Under the pieces are notes generated by a model that was given only the letters and a program-made list of their open reading frames with translations, ran no database searches and was not told the DNA's origin. Of a DNA stretch of 28,061 nt, positions 7,023-14,321 are shown one piece after another. The stretch spans positions 1-28,061 of the forward strand of contig DAOOOW010000014.1 of NCBI GenBank assembly GCA_035387885.1, in the 5' to 3' direction. Numbering within the stretch: position 1 is the stretch's first letter; every line of letters starts with the position of its first letter. Both the position numbers and the translations under genes were made by a program. Origin of the DNA: DAOOOW01 sp035387885. GTDB taxonomy: Bacteria; Patescibacteriota; Patescibacteriia; UBA2196.

Positions 7023-7945
7023 TATTTTTTCTTGCCAATTTTTTGCCAGACAATCAGAAGAGTTGAAGCAATAAATATAGAAGAATAAGTACCAAAAACC
7101 ACGCCAATCAATAAAGCTAAAACAAAATTTTTAGTCGAATCACCACCCAATAAATACAAAGCCAAAAGCACCATAAAAACAGTTAAAGAAGTGCTGATAG
7201 AACGATGCAGAGTTTCATTAATAGCCTTATTAACTGTTTCCTCAAAAGTTTTTTGAGGATTACGAATCAAATTTTCACGAGTTCTGTCATAAACTACAAT
7301 AGTATCATGAACAGAAAAACCCAGAATGGTTAGAAGAGCAGTAATAAATAATAAATCTATTTCGTAGTTTAAGAAATGACCGAGAATTGCAAAAACCCCA
7401 GTAACAATAATTAAATCGTGCAATAAAGCAATGACAGCACCCATACCATATTTCCAGGAAGCTACTGGCTTGGATATTTTTCTAAAAGACCAGGCAATGT
7501 AGAGAATAATAGCTAAAGAAGCTAAAATTAATGCCCAAACAGATTTATTTTTTAGCTCTTTTCCAACCATTGGTCCAACTGACTCAAATCTTTTTTCTTC
7601 AACTATTACACTATCTTCTGTGCCCAGACTATGAATTTCTTTTAAAGAACTTAAAACTTTTTGATGTTCTTCTTCAGATAGGCTCTTAGTACGTAAAATA
7701 AAACCTACCTCTGTTGGCTGAACTCTGACCTCACCAATATCTGGCATTTGTTCTTGAATTTTAACAGACAAGTCTTGAGCTTCAATTTTATTTTGACTAG
7801 TAACGGCAACCTCTAAAAAAGAACCACCTTTAAAATCTATGCCGGGTTTTAATTTCCAAATAAACAAACCCAAAAGACTTACCAACACCAAGATGCCAGA
7901 AAAAATAAAAAATTTATTACGATGTTTAACAATTTCTAAATGCAT
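7022..7945 (-). CDS. secF: Protein translocase subunit SecF
   Basis: SecF (307 residues from the ATG at 7945) partners SecD to drive the late, proton-motive-force-dependent step of Sec export. Visible are a first membrane helix (FFIFSGILVLVSLLGLFIW), the start of the periplasmic P1 region with GIDFKGGSFLEV, and a C-terminal five-helix bundle containing DLIIVTGVFAILG and GFSVHDTIVVYDRTREN, the conserved SecF functional motif. A GTG at 7966 would add seven residues and overlap secD by 16 nt. The ATG six bases past the secD stop is preferred because family members start close to it. A strong terminator lies about 50 bp downstream. Confidence 0.95.
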   Translation of the reverse strand: MHLEIVKHRNKFFIFSGILVLVSLLGLFIWKLKPGIDFKGGSFLEVAVTSQNKIEAQDLSVKIQEQMPDIGEVRVQPTEVGFILRTKSLSEEEHQKVLSSLKEIHSLGTEDSVIVEEKRFESVGPMVGKELKNKSVWALILASLAIILYIAWSFRKISKPVASWKYGMGAVIALLHDLIIVTGVFAILGHFLNYEIDLLFITALLTILGFSVHDTIVVYDRTRENLIRNPQKTFEETVNKAINETLHRSISTSLTVFMVLLALYLLGGDSTKNFVLALLIGVVFGTYSSIFIASTLLIVWQKIGKKK

Positions 7946-7950
7946 ATTTT

Positions 7951-9606
7951 TTATCCAAATAACCACTTCTTATCACGAAGGGATTTAATTAAAACCAATT
8001 TTAATAATATTCTAGTTACTGTAATGGCAGAAAACATAGAAGTCAAAACACCAATGCTTAAAGTTAAGGCAAAACCTTTAACTGAAGACGTACCCATCCA
8101 ATACAATATCAAACAAGTAATCAAAGAAGAAATATTGGAATCTTTAATCGAAGTCCAAGCCCTTTTAAAAGCTTCATCAACTGCGCTAGCTGTTTCTCTA
8201 CCAGCTTTTATTTCTTCTTTTAATCTTTCAAAAATCAAAATATTAGCATCTACAGCCATACCAATAGACAAAATAAAACCAGCAATACCGGCCAAAGTTA
8301 AAGTCATACCAAATATTTTGTAAATGGCCAAGTTAATTAAAGTATAAAGAGCTAAAGCCAATACAGCAATTAAACCAGGTAAACGATATAAAAATAACAT
8401 AAATAAAGCCACGGCAATTAAACCAATCAAACCAGCAAACAAACTTTTTTCTAATGATTCCTTACCCAAAGAAGCCCCGACTGTTTCTTGTGATATCAAA
8501 GTGATAGGCACTGGCAGGGCGCCAGCATTCAATCTTTCGACCAATTGTTTGGCCTCTTTAATATTAAACCGACCAGAAATTGAGGCCTTGCCGTCGGTAA
8601 TAGCTTCTTTAACATTAGGCACAGAAATTGGCTCACCATCTAAAAATATAGCCACTGGTTTACCAACATTTCTAGTGGTAATCTCACCAAACATTTTTTT
8701 GCCTTCTTCATTAAATTCTAAACCCACTTCTGGTTCACCACTGGTAGAATCAAACTGAATTTGCGCTTTAGTTAAATGTTTACCAGATAACTCAGTGTTT
8801 ACCCACTCATCTTGAGTTTTTAAACTATCAGCCGTGATGGTTTTAATTAAAATATGAGCCGAGTGAATTTCTAGACTATCGCCTTCGCCTCTAGTTTCTA
8901 TTTTTTTAATAATATGATACCCAAAAGTTGTTTGAACCAACTGATTATAAACACCGGGGCTCTCCATTTTATCAAAAATAACATTATCAAACTCTGTTAC
9001 AAACATTCCTCTTTTGACAAATCCCAAATCTCCACCACTAGAGGCTGAGCTATCTTCGGAATTTTCTTTAGCCAAGGTGGCAAAATCATTACCAGCCAAA
9101 GCTTTCTTTAATAAACCTTGAGCTTTAATTTCAGCGTTTTTATTATATTCTTCTAATTCTTTAGTTTGTTCAGCTGTTAGACTGGCTTGATAATTAGGAT
9201 TTTGTTCTTTAAATTCCAAAAGCGGAGTTTCACCAATCATCTTAATAGCTTCGTTAACATCATTAACCCCAGCCAATTCTACAATCACTCGATAATTTTC
9301 ACCCACTTGATTGGTTTGCACCAAAGGTTCAGAAACACCAAAAGCATTAACTCTTTTTTCAATAACATCTCTGACTCCAGCTACAGCTGAAGATGCATCT
9401 GCGCTATCAAGAGCTGAGGTGTCGGCGTTATAAACCAAATGAGCGCCACCTTGTAAATCCAAACCTAAATGAAATTTAAATTTATTCCAAAAATTTTCCA
9501 AGGGTGTACCTGTAGGAAGTTTAGGATAAACAATAAGAGCGCAAAAAATGGCTAAAACAAGAATAGCCATGATTTTTAATCTGTTTTGATTAGCTGTTGA
9601 TAACAT
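7951..9606 (-). CDS. secD: Protein translocase subunit SecD with an inserted parvulin-like domain
   Basis: SecD (551 residues) has an N-terminal membrane helix (12-27), the P1 motif GLDLQGGAHLVY (48-59), and a C-terminal helix bundle with SIGMAVDANILIFERLKEE (447-465). P1 is interrupted: after TPLLEFKEQ (127-135) comes an insert to about residue 262, before family sequence resumes at TELSGKHLTKAQIQF. The insert contains DFATLAKENSED (174-185), GGDLGFVKRGMFVTEFD (191-207) and TTFGYHIIKKIE (226-237), the hallmark segments of parvulin (PpiC) prolyl isomerases. The strand that normally opens a parvulin, here SAHILIKT (249-256), comes after the last one, suggesting a circular permutation. It may act as a chaperone or isomerase on exported chains. 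A consensus promoter lies just upstream. Confidence 0.95.
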   Translation of the reverse strand: MLSTANQNRLKIMAILVLAIFCALIVYPKLPTGTPLENFWNKFKFHLGLDLQGGAHLVYNADTSALDSADASSAVAGVRDVIEKRVNAFGVSEPLVQTNQVGENYRVIVELAGVNDVNEAIKMIGETPLLEFKEQNPNYQASLTAEQTKELEEYNKNAEIKAQGLLKKALAGNDFATLAKENSEDSSASSGGDLGFVKRGMFVTEFDNVIFDKMESPGVYNQLVQTTFGYHIIKKIETRGEGDSLEIHSAHILIKTITADSLKTQDEWVNTELSGKHLTKAQIQFDSTSGEPEVGLEFNEEGKKMFGEITTRNVGKPVAIFLDGEPISVPNVKEAITDGKASISGRFNIKEAKQLVERLNAGALPVPITLISQETVGASLGKESLEKSLFAGLIGLIAVALFMLFLYRLPGLIAVLALALYTLINLAIYKIFGMTLTLAGIAGFILSIGMAVDANILIFERLKEEIKAGRETASAVDEAFKRAWTSIKDSNISSLITCLILYWMGTSSVKGFALTLSIGVLTSMFSAITVTRILLKLVLIKSLRDKKWLFG

Positions 9607-9650
9607 ATTACAAGACTAAAACAAATCTACATTTTTTGAATGCTGTTTTT

Positions 9651-9679
9651 ATTATAAGATAATGTTTTTTTTATGTCAA
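9651..9679 (-). promoter_or_regulatory. Perfect-consensus promoter of secDF
   Basis: On the minus strand TTGACA (9674-9679) and TATAAT (9651-9656) are separated by exactly 17 bp, a 12/12 match to the housekeeping consensus. The secD ATG at 9606 gives a leader of about 38 nt without a ribosome binding site. Confidence 0.9.
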
Positions 9680-9775
9680 ATTATAATTAAAAATTTATTA
9701 ACAACAACTCATAAATTACAAGGCCTGTATAAATCTAATTTTAACTAATCTTTTCTAAACTCTTATTTATTTTTT

Positions 9776-10036
9776 TTATTCTTCCGTATTTCCAGTCAAC
9801 CGCGCAAGTTCAGTTCTTTTTTTTGAGAGTTCTTCCAAGATTTCTTCTGGCCCATGTCCACAACTACAAAAATTTTCTCCTGTTACCCCATCAGCACATT
9901 GACAGTTTAAAAAATGCATTCCTTGATCACCTCTATCTACCAATTGCTTATTTTCTAGCTCTCTAATGTCTTTTTTTAATTTTTCTACTAAAGATGCCTG
10001 CTCTTGACCCATTTTTTGTTCATTTAAATTTGTCAT
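9776..10036 (-). CDS. Small coiled-coil protein with a Cys/His cluster
   Basis: This 86-residue protein is not recognised as a named family. Residues about 10-35 and 62-82 are charged, heptad-like helices. Between them NCQCADGVTGENFCSCGHG contains four Cys and a His, arranged CxC-x8-CxCxH, which could bind zinc or another metal. A promoter-like pair (10105-10132) precedes it, so it is probably transcribed alone. No ribosome binding site is visible and no clear terminator follows; the 169 bp to secD contain the secDF promoter and AT-rich sequence. The coding call rests on the motif-like Cys spacing and the isolated position. Confidence 0.65.
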   Translation of the reverse strand: MTNLNEQKMGQEQASLVEKLKKDIRELENKQLVDRGDQGMHFLNCQCADGVTGENFCSCGHGPEEILEELSKKRTELARLTGNTEE

Positions 10037-10104
10037 AAATTTAATAAATTAATTTTTTAAATATTTAAATTTAATTGCATAACCTTATTTAATTACATAT
10101 CTAA

Positions 10105-10132
10105 ATTATAAAACAATTAAATATTATGTCTA
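10105..10132 (-). promoter_or_regulatory. Candidate promoter of the small Cys protein gene
   Basis: The minus strand has TAGACA (10127-10132), 16 bp, then TATAAT (10105-10110), about 70 bases before the ATG at 10036. Spacing is one base short of the 17 seen at the other promoters. Confidence 0.5.
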
Positions 10133-10141
10133 CTATGAATT

Positions 10142-10591
10142 TTATTTATTCTTCAAAGTAATATGCGGTTCAGAGCCATATTTTGGCAAAACCTGTTTAA
10201 ATGTTTTTACTTTTTTAAACTTATTAAAACCAATTTTTATCATCTTTTCATCATTTTCTTTAAAACTTTGCTCAAAAATTTCCTCTTCATCTTGCATTGT
10301 ATATTTAGACTCTAGCCCAATAATAGGAATTTGTAAAGACCAGGCCAAGGCATTGGCAGTAGCAAGGCCAATACGTAAAGAAGTAAACCCGCCCGGACCA
10401 GAAACAACAATAAGGCCTTTTAATTTGGTCAAAAGATTTTTTGCCCCTACAATTTTATCTATTTCTATTAATAATTTTTCTGCTTGTCTGTATTCGGCTT
10501 TAATTTTTTTATAAACCAAAATCTGGCCGTTTTTGTTTATTAAGGCTAGAGTAAAAAAATGCTGATGGGTGGGGTTTAAAAATAAATACAT
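10142..10591 (-). CDS. tsaB: Short TsaB-like protein of tRNA t6A synthesis
   Basis: This 149-residue protein matches the N-terminal half of TsaB. VSGPGGFTSLRIGLATANALAW (about 63-84) is the family signature, close to the typical GPGSFTGLRIG. TsaB forms the TsaBD(E) complex that transfers threonylcarbamoyl to A37 of ANN-decoding tRNAs. Usual TsaB proteins have about 220-230 residues with two ASKHA-fold halves; here the second half is missing or reduced to a Lys-rich tail. Short forms are, from memory, common in CPR bacteria, so this is likely a functional reduced form. There is an AT-rich repeat block immediately upstream, and the gene probably follows the pseudouridine synthase gene in one transcript. 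Confidence 0.82.
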   Translation of the reverse strand: MYLFLNPTHQHFFTLALINKNGQILVYKKIKAEYRQAEKLLIEIDKIVGAKNLLTKLKGLIVVSGPGGFTSLRIGLATANALAWSLQIPIIGLESKYTMQDEEEIFEQSFKENDEKMIKIGFNKFKKVKTFKQVLPKYGSEPHITLKNK

Positions 10592-10690
10592 TTTTAAAAA
10601 TTTTTAATTTTTAATTTTTAATTTAAAAATAATTTTGAATATTATAATTTTTAAAATTCAAAATTGTGATTTATTTCAAAATTCAAAATT
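10592..10690. repeat. AT-rich reiterated TTTTTAATTTTTAA / AAAATTCAAAATT block
   Basis: About 100 bp between tsaB and the pseudouridine synthase gene consist of short direct and inverted copies of TTTTTAATTTTTAA and AAAATTCAAAATT. A similar block lies at 25740-25795. No gene or clear promoter is seen. Confidence 0.6.
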
Positions 10691-11372
10691 AGATATTAGA
10701 AATTGTTATATACTCTCCTTCTTTCAAATTCTTGAGCGTCCACTGCCCTATTCTAATTCTTTTCAATTCTTTAACTTCATAATTTAAAGCCGTGCACATT
10801 CTTCTTATTTGTCTTTTCCAACCCTGATGTAGAGTAATAATAAATTCATCTTTTTTAATTTGTTTGACATTATCGGCTGTGGCCAAACCCTCGGCTAGTT
10901 CTATACCAGCTAAAAGTTTATCTAAAAATCTTTCCGTAATATTTTTATTAACCTTAACTAGATATTCTTTCTCATGTTCAAATTTTGGGTGAGTTAATTG
11001 TTCAGTTAACTGGCCATCATTAGTTAACATTAATAATCCGCAGGAATCTTTATCCAATCTACCCACAGTCCAGACACGCGGTTTTTTAGGCACTAAATCT
11101 GTAGCTAATTTTTCATCATCTTTTCTTTTTAAAGAACATATATAGCCCACTGGTTTGTTAAGTAAATAATAGACAAAATTATTTTCTCGTTTATCAGTGG
11201 CTCCAAGTCTTTGTTTTTTATATGTTATATAATCTTTTGTTTCATCAGCTTTATCGCCCAATTTGGCAATTCGGCCATTAACCTTAATAGCCCCGGACAA
11301 AATAAGCTCCTCGGCTTTGCGACGAGAAGCTATACCATGACGGGCTAAAATTTTTTGCAAACGTTCTTGCAT
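10689..11372 (-). CDS. RluB/RsuA-family rRNA pseudouridine synthase
   Basis: This 227-residue protein begins with an S4 RNA-binding domain (MQERLQKILARHGIASRRKA, then VNGRIAKLGDK). The RsuA/RluB/E/F catalytic domain follows, with the signature VGRLDKDSCGLLMLTNDG (103-120) and catalytic Asp107. KPVGYICS (73-80) and the C-terminal LHQGWKRQIRRMC (near 186-199) are also conserved. The enzyme isomerises a uridine in rRNA; whether it is RluB-like (23S) or RsuA-like (16S) cannot be told from the sequence alone. One base separates its start from the stop of the upstream regulator gene, so the two are co-transcribed. No ribosome binding site is seen. Confidence 0.92.
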   Translation of the reverse strand: MQERLQKILARHGIASRRKAEELILSGAIKVNGRIAKLGDKADETKDYITYKKQRLGATDKRENNFVYYLLNKPVGYICSLKRKDDEKLATDLVPKKPRVWTVGRLDKDSCGLLMLTNDGQLTEQLTHPKFEHEKEYLVKVNKNITERFLDKLLAGIELAEGLATADNVKQIKKDEFIITLHQGWKRQIRRMCTALNYEVKELKRIRIGQWTLKNLKEGEYITISNI

Positions 11373-11373
11373 T

Positions 11374-11958
11374 TTATTCTTTGCTCAAATTATCAATTAA
11401 AATTATTTTTTTACCTTCCATAACATCAAATAAAAATTTATCAGTGATCTGATTGCGGTAATGAAATTCCTGATTACTCAAGATGGTATAACGAATTTCT
11501 TGTTCAAAATCATGCTCCATTTTTTTTATTATTTTTTTTAATTTCTGATGATCAATGTTGCCAACTATTAACAAATCGGTTTTAACCCGGGGATTATCGA
11601 CAAAAAAACCAGTTAACATTAAAAATTTAATTTTACCTAATTTATTAATGCTTTCGGCCAAAGATCTTTCCAAAAGCACGCGTGATTTTAAAATTAAATT
11701 TTTAAATTCTGGATACAGAATAAAATTAGTATTAACAGTATAATATTTTTTATTGTCTTTTTTAACAATTTTAGAGCTATCTATTACTGATTTAATGAGT
11801 CCTACTCGTTCCAAGTTTTCCAATTCTCTTCTAACAGAATTTATTTTCTCATCAATGGATCGCGAAAGTTCTCTAACAAAAAAATTTTCTTCAGGATGAT
11901 TTAGAAAAACTTTTAATAACTTGACCCTGGTACGTGAGCCGAAAATATTTTCTAACAT
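11374..11958 (-). CDS. Winged-helix regulator with a degenerate nucleotidyltransferase-like domain
   Basis: This 194-residue protein opens with a winged helix-turn-helix: RTRVKLLKVFLNHPEENFF, RELSRSIDEKINSVRRELEN and LERVGLIKS (about 9-58), resembling ArsR/MarR-like folds. The C-terminal part, from FLMLTGFFVDNPRVKTDLLI (about 112-131), looks like a minimal nucleotidyltransferase core whose usual GSxARG catalytic signature is replaced, so it is probably not enzymatic. Proteins of this layout are, from memory, frequent in CPR genomes, function unknown. It is the first gene of the regulator, pseudouridine synthase and probably tsaB transcript. Its promoter overlaps the divergent one of the small gene at 12043: TTTACT and TATAAT on the minus strand around 11990-12020. 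Confidence 0.72.
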   Translation of the reverse strand: MLENIFGSRTRVKLLKVFLNHPEENFFVRELSRSIDEKINSVRRELENLERVGLIKSVIDSSKIVKKDNKKYYTVNTNFILYPEFKNLILKSRVLLERSLAESINKLGKIKFLMLTGFFVDNPRVKTDLLIVGNIDHQKLKKIIKKMEHDFEQEIRYTILSNQEFHYRNQITDKFLFDVMEGKKIILIDNLSKE

Positions 11959-11963
11959 AAATT

Positions 11964-11992
11964 TTGCTTAATTAAGATATTTTTATTATAAT
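11964..11992 (+). promoter_or_regulatory. Promoter of the 64-residue small gene
   Basis: TTGCTT (11964-11969) and TATAAT (11987-11992) are separated by exactly 17 bp. The same -35 hexamer TTGCTT and spacing occur at the ruvA promoter. A divergent minus-strand promoter shares the region. Confidence 0.75.
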
Positions 11993-12042
11993 ACTTTTAG
12001 GTCTTAAAGTAAAGCAGACAATAAACAAATTGTGGAGGTAAA

Positions 12043-12237
12043 ATGTCTAAAACAATTGCTATCACCTTTAGATTCAGAGGCACAAATATAGAAACGGGCC
12101 ACAATCTTGTTCATCAAGAAACACATCATGTGCTTCGCTCAGATTTTTCTCGAAATTCTTTTTTACAAAAAGTTGATTCTTTGTTTCCTAAAAATCTTTG
12201 GGCAAATAAATGTCTAGAAATCATTGATGAATTATAA
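12043..12237 (+). CDS. Small orphan protein, function unknown
   Basis: This 64-residue soluble protein resembles no family known to me. It starts with a strand-like segment SKTIAITFRFRG, is His-rich in the middle (THHV and nearby) and ends in a helix. A strong ribosome binding site GGAGGT (12034-12039) stands four bases before the ATG, a promoter with 17-bp spacing lies upstream, and an intrinsic terminator follows within 15 bp. Gene boundaries are thus very well supported although the product is unknown. It belongs to the same class of isolated short genes as 93-281, 13026-13331, 14084-14296 and 19531-19743. Confidence 0.82.
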   Translation: MSKTIAITFRFRGTNIETGHNLVHQETHHVLRSDFSRNSFLQKVDSLFPKNLWANKCLEIIDEL

Positions 12238-12249
12238 ATCCACGCATAA

Positions 12250-12275
12250 CCCCGTTATAACAACGGGGCTTTTTT
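12250..12275 (+). terminator. Intrinsic terminator of the 64-residue gene
   Basis: CCCCGTT (12250-12256) pairs with AACGGGG (12262-12268) around ATAAC, followed by C and TTTTTT. It abuts the truB stop on the other strand. Confidence 0.92.
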
Positions 12276-12963
12276 ATAATTCAAAAATTTTCTTCTGCCA
12301 ATCGTCTCTTGCCAACTCTTCCGTTGTACAAGCATTATTTAATTTATAATCACCTATTTTAGTGCGAACTAATTTTTCTAAAAATGCGCCACAACCAAAC
12401 GCTTGACCAATATCATGAGCAAGGGAACGAATGTAAGTGCCAGAGGAACAATGAACTAAAATGTCTAATGTTAAATTTTCAATGTCAATTTTTTTAATCT
12501 CAATTTTATAAATATTAATTTTGCACGATTTTCTCTCTATTTCTTGACCAGCGCGAGCCAGTTCATATAATTTTTTACCCTTAACTTTTTTTGCCGAGTA
12601 CATGGGGGGAATTTGCTCAATCTCGCCGATAAATTCTTGCAAAATATTTTGTATTTTTTGTATGGACATATCCTTTAGGGACAGATCTCGACCTGTCCTC
12701 TCTACAATTTGCCCTTGCAAATCATAGGTATCACTCACTGCTCCAAGTTTTAAGGTGGCGATGTATTCTTTATCCAAACCAACAAATCGAGAAATTTCGC
12801 GTGTAGATTCCCGACCAATAGCAATCAAAAGCAAACCTTGGGCAAAAGGATCTAAAGTGCCAGCATGGCCAATTTTTTTCAGGCCAGTAATTTTACGCAA
12901 TTGATCTATGACATCGTGAGAAGTCGGTCCAGAAGGTTTGTTAATTAATAAAAAATTTGACAT
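12274..12963 (-). CDS. truB: tRNA pseudouridine-55 synthase TruB with a palindrome-encoded insert
   Basis: TruB makes pseudouridine 55 in the T-loop of tRNAs. The 229-residue protein shows LLINKPSGPTSHDV (5-18), IGHAGTLDPFAQGLL (31-45) with catalytic Asp38, the KEYIATLKLG strand, PPMYSAKKVKGKKLYELAR and SSGTYIRSLAHDIG. The C-terminal PUA domain is reduced to a short tail, which is the usual bacterial length range's lower end. RTGRDLSLKD (about 89-98), between QGQIVE and the next helix, is encoded by the 20-nt palindrome at 12679-12698 that is also in ruvX, but read in another frame and orientation. The promoter at 12976-13004 leaves a very short leader with no ribosome binding site. Confidence 0.94.
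   Translation of the reverse strand: MSNFLLINKPSGPTSHDVIDQLRKITGLKKIGHAGTLDPFAQGLLLIAIGRESTREISRFVGLDKEYIATLKLGAVSDTYDLQGQIVERTGRDLSLKDMSIQKIQNILQEFIGEIEQIPPMYSAKKVKGKKLYELARAGQEIERKSCKINIYKIEIKKIDIENLTLDILVHCSSGTYIRSLAHDIGQAFGCGAFLEKLVRTKIGDYKLNNACTTEELARDDWQKKIFEL
12679..12698. repeat. 20-nt palindrome inside truB, shared with ruvX
   Basis: GGACAGATCTCGACCTGTCC differs by one base from the reverse complement of 910-929. It lies in frame and is translated as part of an RTGRDLSL segment. Confidence 0.85.
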
Positions 12964-12975
12964 AAAATTAAGCTC

Positions 12976-13004
12976 ATTATAAGTTTAGATTAAAATAACT
13001 TCAA
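12976..13004 (-). promoter_or_regulatory. Promoter of truB
   Basis: On the minus strand TTGAAG (12999-13004), 17 bp, then TATAAT (12976-12981). The ATG at 12963 lies about 13 bases beyond the -10, so the mRNA would be almost leaderless. The divergent small gene at 13026 must use an overlapping promoter, possibly TTGACA at 12957-12962. Confidence 0.7.
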
Positions 13005-13025
13005 AATCAAATTTATGGAGGAAAT

Positions 13026-13331
13026 ATGACAGAAAAAATAAAAGCTTGAGGAGAAACTATTAAACCAACAACAACAAACCACCTGCTAAATTATATTTGC
13101 GTACACTGTAAAAAACAGGAATTATTGGCTAATAGCATAGAACGTTTTAAAGATGAACTAGTTGGCTTTAGCCCCATAAAACCCAATCCGGAAAACAGAA
13201 AATTATCAAAAAAGGTTTGTGGCATTATAATTTTAAAATGCCCATACTGTAAAAAACTAAATTGGCTCCATGTCTCTAAAAGCACCGTAGTTACTTATAA
13301 GAAATGGGGGCTTTGGCCTAGTGAATTTTAA
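13026..13331 (+). pseudogene. Small zinc-ribbon protein gene interrupted by an in-frame UGA
   Basis: A strong ribosome binding site GGAGG (13017-13021) precedes ATG at 13026. The frame reads seven codons (MTEKIKA), then UGA at 13047-13049, then stays open for 93 more codons to UAA at 13329-13331. The continued frame has two CxxC pairs, ICVHCKK (13095-13115) and KCPYCKK, typical of a small zinc ribbon, plus a Trp-rich C-terminus. A strong terminator follows at once. The first Cys pair lies upstream of the only plausible internal start (TTG 13125), so initiation at 13026 fits the protein best. Options are a recent nonsense mutation, a sequencing error, UGA readthrough, or a leader peptide followed by a start at ATT 13059 behind GAGGAG. 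UGA is a normal stop elsewhere in the window. Confidence 0.6.
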
Positions 13332-13361
13332 AGCATCTCTTAAAAAAAGGGGTGCTTTTTT
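13331..13361 (+). terminator. Intrinsic terminator of the zinc-ribbon gene
   Basis: AAGCATCTCTT (13331-13341) pairs along its full length, with G-U pairs, to AAGGGGTGCTT (13347-13357), followed by TTTTTA. Confidence 0.88.
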
Positions 13362-13370
13362 ATTAATAAA

Positions 13371-13399
13371 TTGCTTTTAAAAACAATTTTTGATAAAAT
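13371..13399 (+). promoter_or_regulatory. Promoter of ruvA
   Basis: TTGCTT (13371-13376), 17 bp, then TAAAAT (13394-13399). It starts ten bases after the preceding terminator. The leader of about 70 nt carries the palindrome at 13418-13460. Confidence 0.7.
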
Positions 13400-13417
13400 A
13401 AAAATAGAACAGATGAG

Positions 13418-13460
13418 ATCCCTCGGCTTCATCCAGTATTCTCTGGACTGCGCTCGGGAT
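13418..13460. repeat. Palindromic element in the ruvA leader
   Basis: ATCCCTCG (13418-13425) pairs imperfectly with CGCTCGGGAT (13451-13460), with an inner ATCCAG/CTCTGGA stem. AGATCCCTCG and CGGGAT match the right half of the composite repeats at 15731 and 22196, so this is a half-element between promoter and start codon. Confidence 0.7.
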
Positions 13461-13475
13461 AAATTCCTTTTTTAT

Positions 13476-14063
13476 ATGATTGCTTACTTGTCTGGCTTAA
13501 TTAAATTCAAAACAGAAAAATCTATAGTCCTAGATGTTCATAATGTTGGTTATGAAATTTTTTTAAGTCAGCAAAATTTAGAAAAAAATAAACTAGGCGT
13601 AGAAAAAAGTTTTTTTATCCACTTACATATGCGCGAAGACAGCTTAGAACTTTTTGGTTTTGAAACAGAAGAAGAAAAAAGATTTTTTGAACTTTTAATT
13701 TCTGTTTCTGGTGTGGGGCCAAAATCTGCCCTAGCTGTGCTTTCAATGGCTAAATTAAATGAACTTAAACAAGCAATTCTAAAAAACGACGCCACCTTGC
13801 TACGTAAAGTTTCTGGTATTGGTCAAAAAACAGCTGAACGTCTTATTGTGGAGTTAAAAAATAAATTACGAGAATTTGCTTTAAATGATGAGGACAAAAA
13901 TAATAGCCATCAGGCTGGTTCTGACACTTTTAATGCTTTAGAATCTTTGGGCTATTCCACAAACGAAATTCGCGAAGCTCTAAGACAAATTGACGCACAA
14001 ATTGAAGATGAAAATGAAATCATCAAATCGGCTTTAAAAATTTTGGGCAAAAACAAAAAATAA
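13476..14063 (+). CDS. ruvA: Holliday junction branch migration protein RuvA
   Basis: RuvA (195 residues) binds four-way junctions and loads the RuvB helicase. The ATG at 13476 gives MIAYLSGLIKFK, the expected OB-fold start; an upstream in-frame extension from 13371 would be translated from the repeat and is rejected. Visible are GYEIFLS and REDSLELFGFETEEEKRFFE of domain I, then the two helix-hairpin-helix motifs SVSGVGPKSALAVLS and KVSGIGQKTAERLIVELK, and a C-terminal domain III with ALESLGYSTNEIREAL, which contacts RuvB. ruvB and ruvC are not in the window. There is no ribosome binding site. The small gene at 14084 follows by 20 bp and is likely on the same transcript. Confidence 0.95.
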   Translation: MIAYLSGLIKFKTEKSIVLDVHNVGYEIFLSQQNLEKNKLGVEKSFFIHLHMREDSLELFGFETEEEKRFFELLISVSGVGPKSALAVLSMAKLNELKQAILKNDATLLRKVSGIGQKTAERLIVELKNKLREFALNDEDKNNSHQAGSDTFNALESLGYSTNEIREALRQIDAQIEDENEIIKSALKILGKNKK

Positions 14064-14083
14064 ACACAAGGAGGCACAACACA

Positions 14084-14296
14084 ATGACCAGCAATAATCT
14101 GTTTTATCTAGTCAGAAACAACGGCCCAGATACATTATGGGATCAACAAATAATTAAATCTAACTCCTTTTTTATCATTCCGGCCGCCAGTAGTACTGAT
14201 ATTAAATTACCGGGCAACTGCTCATTGATAACCACAAAGCCAGTAACTAAATGGCGAATCGTTAAAATGGTAAGAAAAATGACCAATGGAGGGTAA
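14084..14296 (+). CDS. Small orphan protein, function unknown
   Basis: This 70-residue protein matches no family known to me. It is predicted soluble and strand-rich (NLFYLVRN, SFFIIPAAS, NCSLITT) with a basic C-terminus (KWRIVKMVRKM). A strong ribosome binding site GGAGG (14070-14074) stands nine bases before the ATG, 7 bp after the ruvA stop, so it can be translated efficiently from the ruvA transcript. An intrinsic terminator ends the unit. Together with the other four small genes it forms the ribosome-binding-site-bearing class described in the findings. Confidence 0.75.
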   Translation: MTSNNLFYLVRNNGPDTLWDQQIIKSNSFFIIPAASSTDIKLPGNCSLITTKPVTKWRIVKMVRKMTNGG

Positions 14297-14321
14297 AATA
14301 ATTGTCAACATTAAAAAAAAT

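Noticed and set aside
7940..8323. A 127-codon plus-strand open frame over the secD 3' end
   Set aside because: It is the antisense shadow of the conserved SecD membrane bundle and has no ribosome binding site.
13047..13049. Selenocysteine codon in the zinc-ribbon gene
   Set aside because: The UGA lies in a variable N-terminus away from the Cys pairs, and no selenocysteine insertion-type stem-loop was evident after it.
13371..13475. Longer RuvA starting at TTG 13371
   Set aside because: The first 35 residues would come from promoter and repeat sequence; RuvA proteins start with MIA-type sequence at 13476.
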